From NCBI GenBank assembly GCA_900556665.1, contig USPX01000119.1, positions 1-6,411 of the forward strand: a DNA stretch of 6,411 nt, read 5' to 3'. The translations under genes were made by a program, and so were the position numbers. The notes under the pieces were generated by a model. It searched no databases and was not told the origin of the DNA. It was given only the letters and a program-made list of their open reading frames with translations. The DNA is from an uncultured Eubacteriales bacterium. Lineage in GTDB: Bacteria > Bacillota_A > Clostridia > Lachnospirales > Cellulosilyticaceae. Position 1 is the first letter of the stretch; every line of letters starts with the position of its first letter. Below, in pieces: positions 4,626 through 6,411 of the stretch.

Positions 4626-6411
4626 ATGGAATGGATTAAACCTATTTTAAAAGTAAATACAGAACGGGGAAAATTTGATAGCGGCGTCGCTATGTATAAA
4701 AATGGCGTTGTAACAGAGGCATATGCCAAGGAACGTGGTAATGAAGTGTTATTTTATGGCAATGTCCATGATGAATATCGTAGACAAACTTTTAGTTGTA
4801 TGGTGAACATAGATACACTAAGAAGACGTGTCATTGAAAGCAGTTGTGATTGCCAAAATATATTAGATCAACATGCAGGACCTAATATTTGTCCTCATGT
4901 GGTAGCAGTAGCTTATAAAGGCATTGATGTTTTACATCAAAAAGTTACTGAACCAGAAGAAGGGGCAATTTTAACGCCTAATATTTTTCTTACAATAGGT
5001 GCATTAAAAAAAGGTTCATTTGGTATGAACTTTGAAATCGAAGGAGTGGCTAAATCTGAGTACCGCAAAATTTTTACTGCTTATAAAGAAAAGAAAAAGC
5101 ATTTTTATATAGGTGAAGGGCGATATTTAAATCTAGAAGAAGAAAAGCTGAGACAAACCTTATCAATGATTGATATTTTAGGGGTTTATAATGAGATTGA
5201 GCAAATTAAAATTCCAGAACAAAAAGCGCTATTCTTAATGCATGAGTTAGAAGGAATGGACTTTGTAGAAGGTAAGGAAAACGTAGAAAAAAGCCTTAAG
5301 AAGCTTATGAAAATGAAGGTAAATGATAAAGTGCCAGCTCATTTAGAAGAAACACTACGTAGCTATCAAAAAGAAGGCTTTAATTTCTTAGTTTCAGCAG
5401 CAAGTTATGGACTGGGTGCTATTTTAGCAGATGAAATGGGGCTTGGGAAAACGTTGCAAATGATTAGCTTTTTAGCTGCCCAAGAAGGTGCTAAAAGTTT
5501 AGTCATTACACCAACTGCCCTTATTTATAACTGGAAAAAGGAAATCGAGCATTTTGCACCTGACTTAAAAGTAGGCATTGTCCATGGGGCAAGAGAAAAG
5601 CGTTTAAAAGTCATTGAAGACTATATGGATTATGATATTTTACTGACAACTTATACAACTTATCGCAATGATGAAGCAAGTTATGGGGACATTACTTTTG
5701 ACTACTGCGTCATTGATGAAGCCCAACAAATTAAAAATGCAAAATCTCAAATTACAAAGACTATTAAAGGTGTAAAAAGTAAAGTACGCTTTGCTTTAAC
5801 AGGAACACCTATGGAAAATAATTTAATGGAATTATGGTCAATTATGGACTTTGTTATGCCAGGCTATTTATATAATGAACTAAGATTCCAAAATATCTTT
5901 ATGACCGAGCCACCACAAATTGAGGAGCTTAGACGTTTAATAGGGCCATTTATGCTAAGACGAACAAAGAAAGAAGTGTTAAATGAACTGCCAGATAAGA
6001 TTGAACAAAAAGTAGTAGTCACATTAGATCCTTATCATCAAAAAGCTTATTTAGCCATGAAAAAGATTATTAAAGAAAAAATTCAAGTTGATGAAACAAA
6101 TCGCATGGCTCTACTTGCCTACCTCACAAAACTACGTCAAATTTGTTTAATGCCAGAACGTATGGTGAAACAATATAAAGGTCGAAATTCTAAATTAGAT
6201 TATTTAATGAGTGTTTTAAAAGAAGTATCAGATCAAAAAGTACTTGTGTTCTCACAATTTACAACAGTACTTAAAGCTATAGGAGAACGCTTTGAAGAAG
6301 CTGGTATCAATTATAGTTATTTAGATGGACAAACAGAAGCAAAAGAGCGACTTGCTTTAGTCGATGACTTTAATACAAACCCAGAAAAACGTGTGTTTTT
6401 AATTTCATTAA
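4626..6411 (+). CDS. SNF2-family DNA-dependent ATPase/helicase with SWIM zinc finger (3' truncated by window)
   Basis: The open frame runs from ATG at 4626 to the window edge (595 full codons, no stop), so the gene is partial here only because of the window. A SWIM zinc finger is visible as C74-x-C76-x12-C89-x-H91. An SNF2-associated region follows (~115-240). The ATPase core begins near LRSYQKEGF (Q-type motif, Gln248), with Walker A motif DEMGLGKT (269-276), motif Ia around VITPTALIYNW, Walker B DEAQ (364-367) and motif III LTGTPMENN (391-399). The second RecA lobe starts with KVLVFSQF (538-545) and YLDGQT (565-570); the window ends at FLISL, just where motif V should follow. Full-length Firmicutes homologues are usually around 1,000-1,100 residues. 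Such proteins translocate on or remodel protein-DNA complexes; the exact role of this subgroup is not settled. It is divergently transcribed from the DUF11 operon with its own promoter; no functional link is evident. Confidence 0.93.
   Translation, partial: MEWIKPILKVNTERGKFDSGVAMYKNGVVTEAYAKERGNEVLFYGNVHDEYRRQTFSCMVNIDTLRRRVIESSCDCQNILDQHAGPNICPHVVAVAYKGIDVLHQKVTEPEEGAILTPNIFLTIGALKKGSFGMNFEIEGVAKSEYRKIFTAYKEKKKHFYIGEGRYLNLEEEKLRQTLSMIDILGVYNEIEQIKIPEQKALFLMHELEGMDFVEGKENVEKSLKKLMKMKVNDKVPAHLEETLRSYQKEGFNFLVSAASYGLGAILADEMGLGKTLQMISFLAAQEGAKSLVITPTALIYNWKKEIEHFAPDLKVGIVHGAREKRLKVIEDYMDYDILLTTYTTYRNDEASYGDITFDYCVIDEAQQIKNAKSQITKTIKGVKSKVRFALTGTPMENNLMELWSIMDFVMPGYLYNELRFQNIFMTEPPQIEELRRLIGPFMLRRTKKEVLNELPDKIEQKVVVTLDPYHQKAYLAMKKIIKEKIQVDETNRMALLAYLTKLRQICLMPERMVKQYKGRNSKLDYLMSVLKEVSDQKVLVFSQFTTVLKAIGERFEEAGINYSYLDGQTEAKERLALVDDFNTNPEKRVFLISL

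Noticed and set aside
4626..6411. SNF2 protein as part of a phage-defence or restriction system
   Set aside because: No methyltransferase, nuclease or other defence gene is in the window, and the SWIM-SNF2 type is a common chromosomal Firmicutes gene.

Overview
The window is AT-rich, uses strong Shine-Dalgarno sites (AAGGAGG, AGGAGG, GGAGGG) and A/T-ending codons, and carries gene families common in low-GC Firmicutes. The best reading is a spore-forming member of the Clostridia or Bacilli; the species cannot be fixed from sequence alone. No rRNA, tRNA, CRISPR array, transposase or phage gene was seen.

Layout, left to right: (1) bases 1-152 hold no gene; they are the 3' flank of a minus-strand gene. 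(2) 153-1043, minus: a short-chain dehydrogenase/reductase of the stress-protein type with a ~50-residue N-terminal extension. (3) 1044-1302: its leader, then a strong hairpin (1264-1293) that ends the next operon. (4) 4476 down to 1303, minus: a compact three-gene operon encoding proteins of 270, 586 and 188 aa, with gaps of 20 and 13 nt. (5) 4477-4625: a divergent control region. (6) 4626 to the window end, plus: a SNF2-family DNA-dependent ATPase with an N-terminal SWIM zinc finger, cut off by the window edge.

The three-gene operon is the interesting part. The first two proteins are Thr/Asn/Ser-rich, beta-strand-rich DUF11-type proteins, yet neither has a signal peptide, membrane segment or sorting signal. 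Both end in the same ~95-residue module with a conserved cysteine pair. That module stops before the last strand ('NTA' strand) that normally closes a DUF11 fold. The 270-aa and 188-aa proteins instead begin with such a strand (IINTATIGKYQYNVG and VITNTATLTYYYNVG). This suggests head-to-tail assembly in which the N-terminal strand of one subunit completes the C-terminal module of the next: the 586-aa protein offers only an acceptor end, the 270-aa protein has both ends, and the 188-aa protein has only a donor end.

The rest of the 188-aa protein resembles the SPOCS/DUF3794 domain of spore-coat morphogenetic proteins. The operon is preceded by a candidate mother-cell sigma (sigma-K/E-like) promoter. 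Signal-less proteins made in the mother cell reach the spore surface without secretion. The working model is therefore a spore-surface fibre, appendage or encasement system with a coat-anchoring subunit. The sequence resemblances are visible here; the assembly and sporulation roles are inference. The reductase and the SNF2 protein look like ordinary neighbours with no evident link to it.
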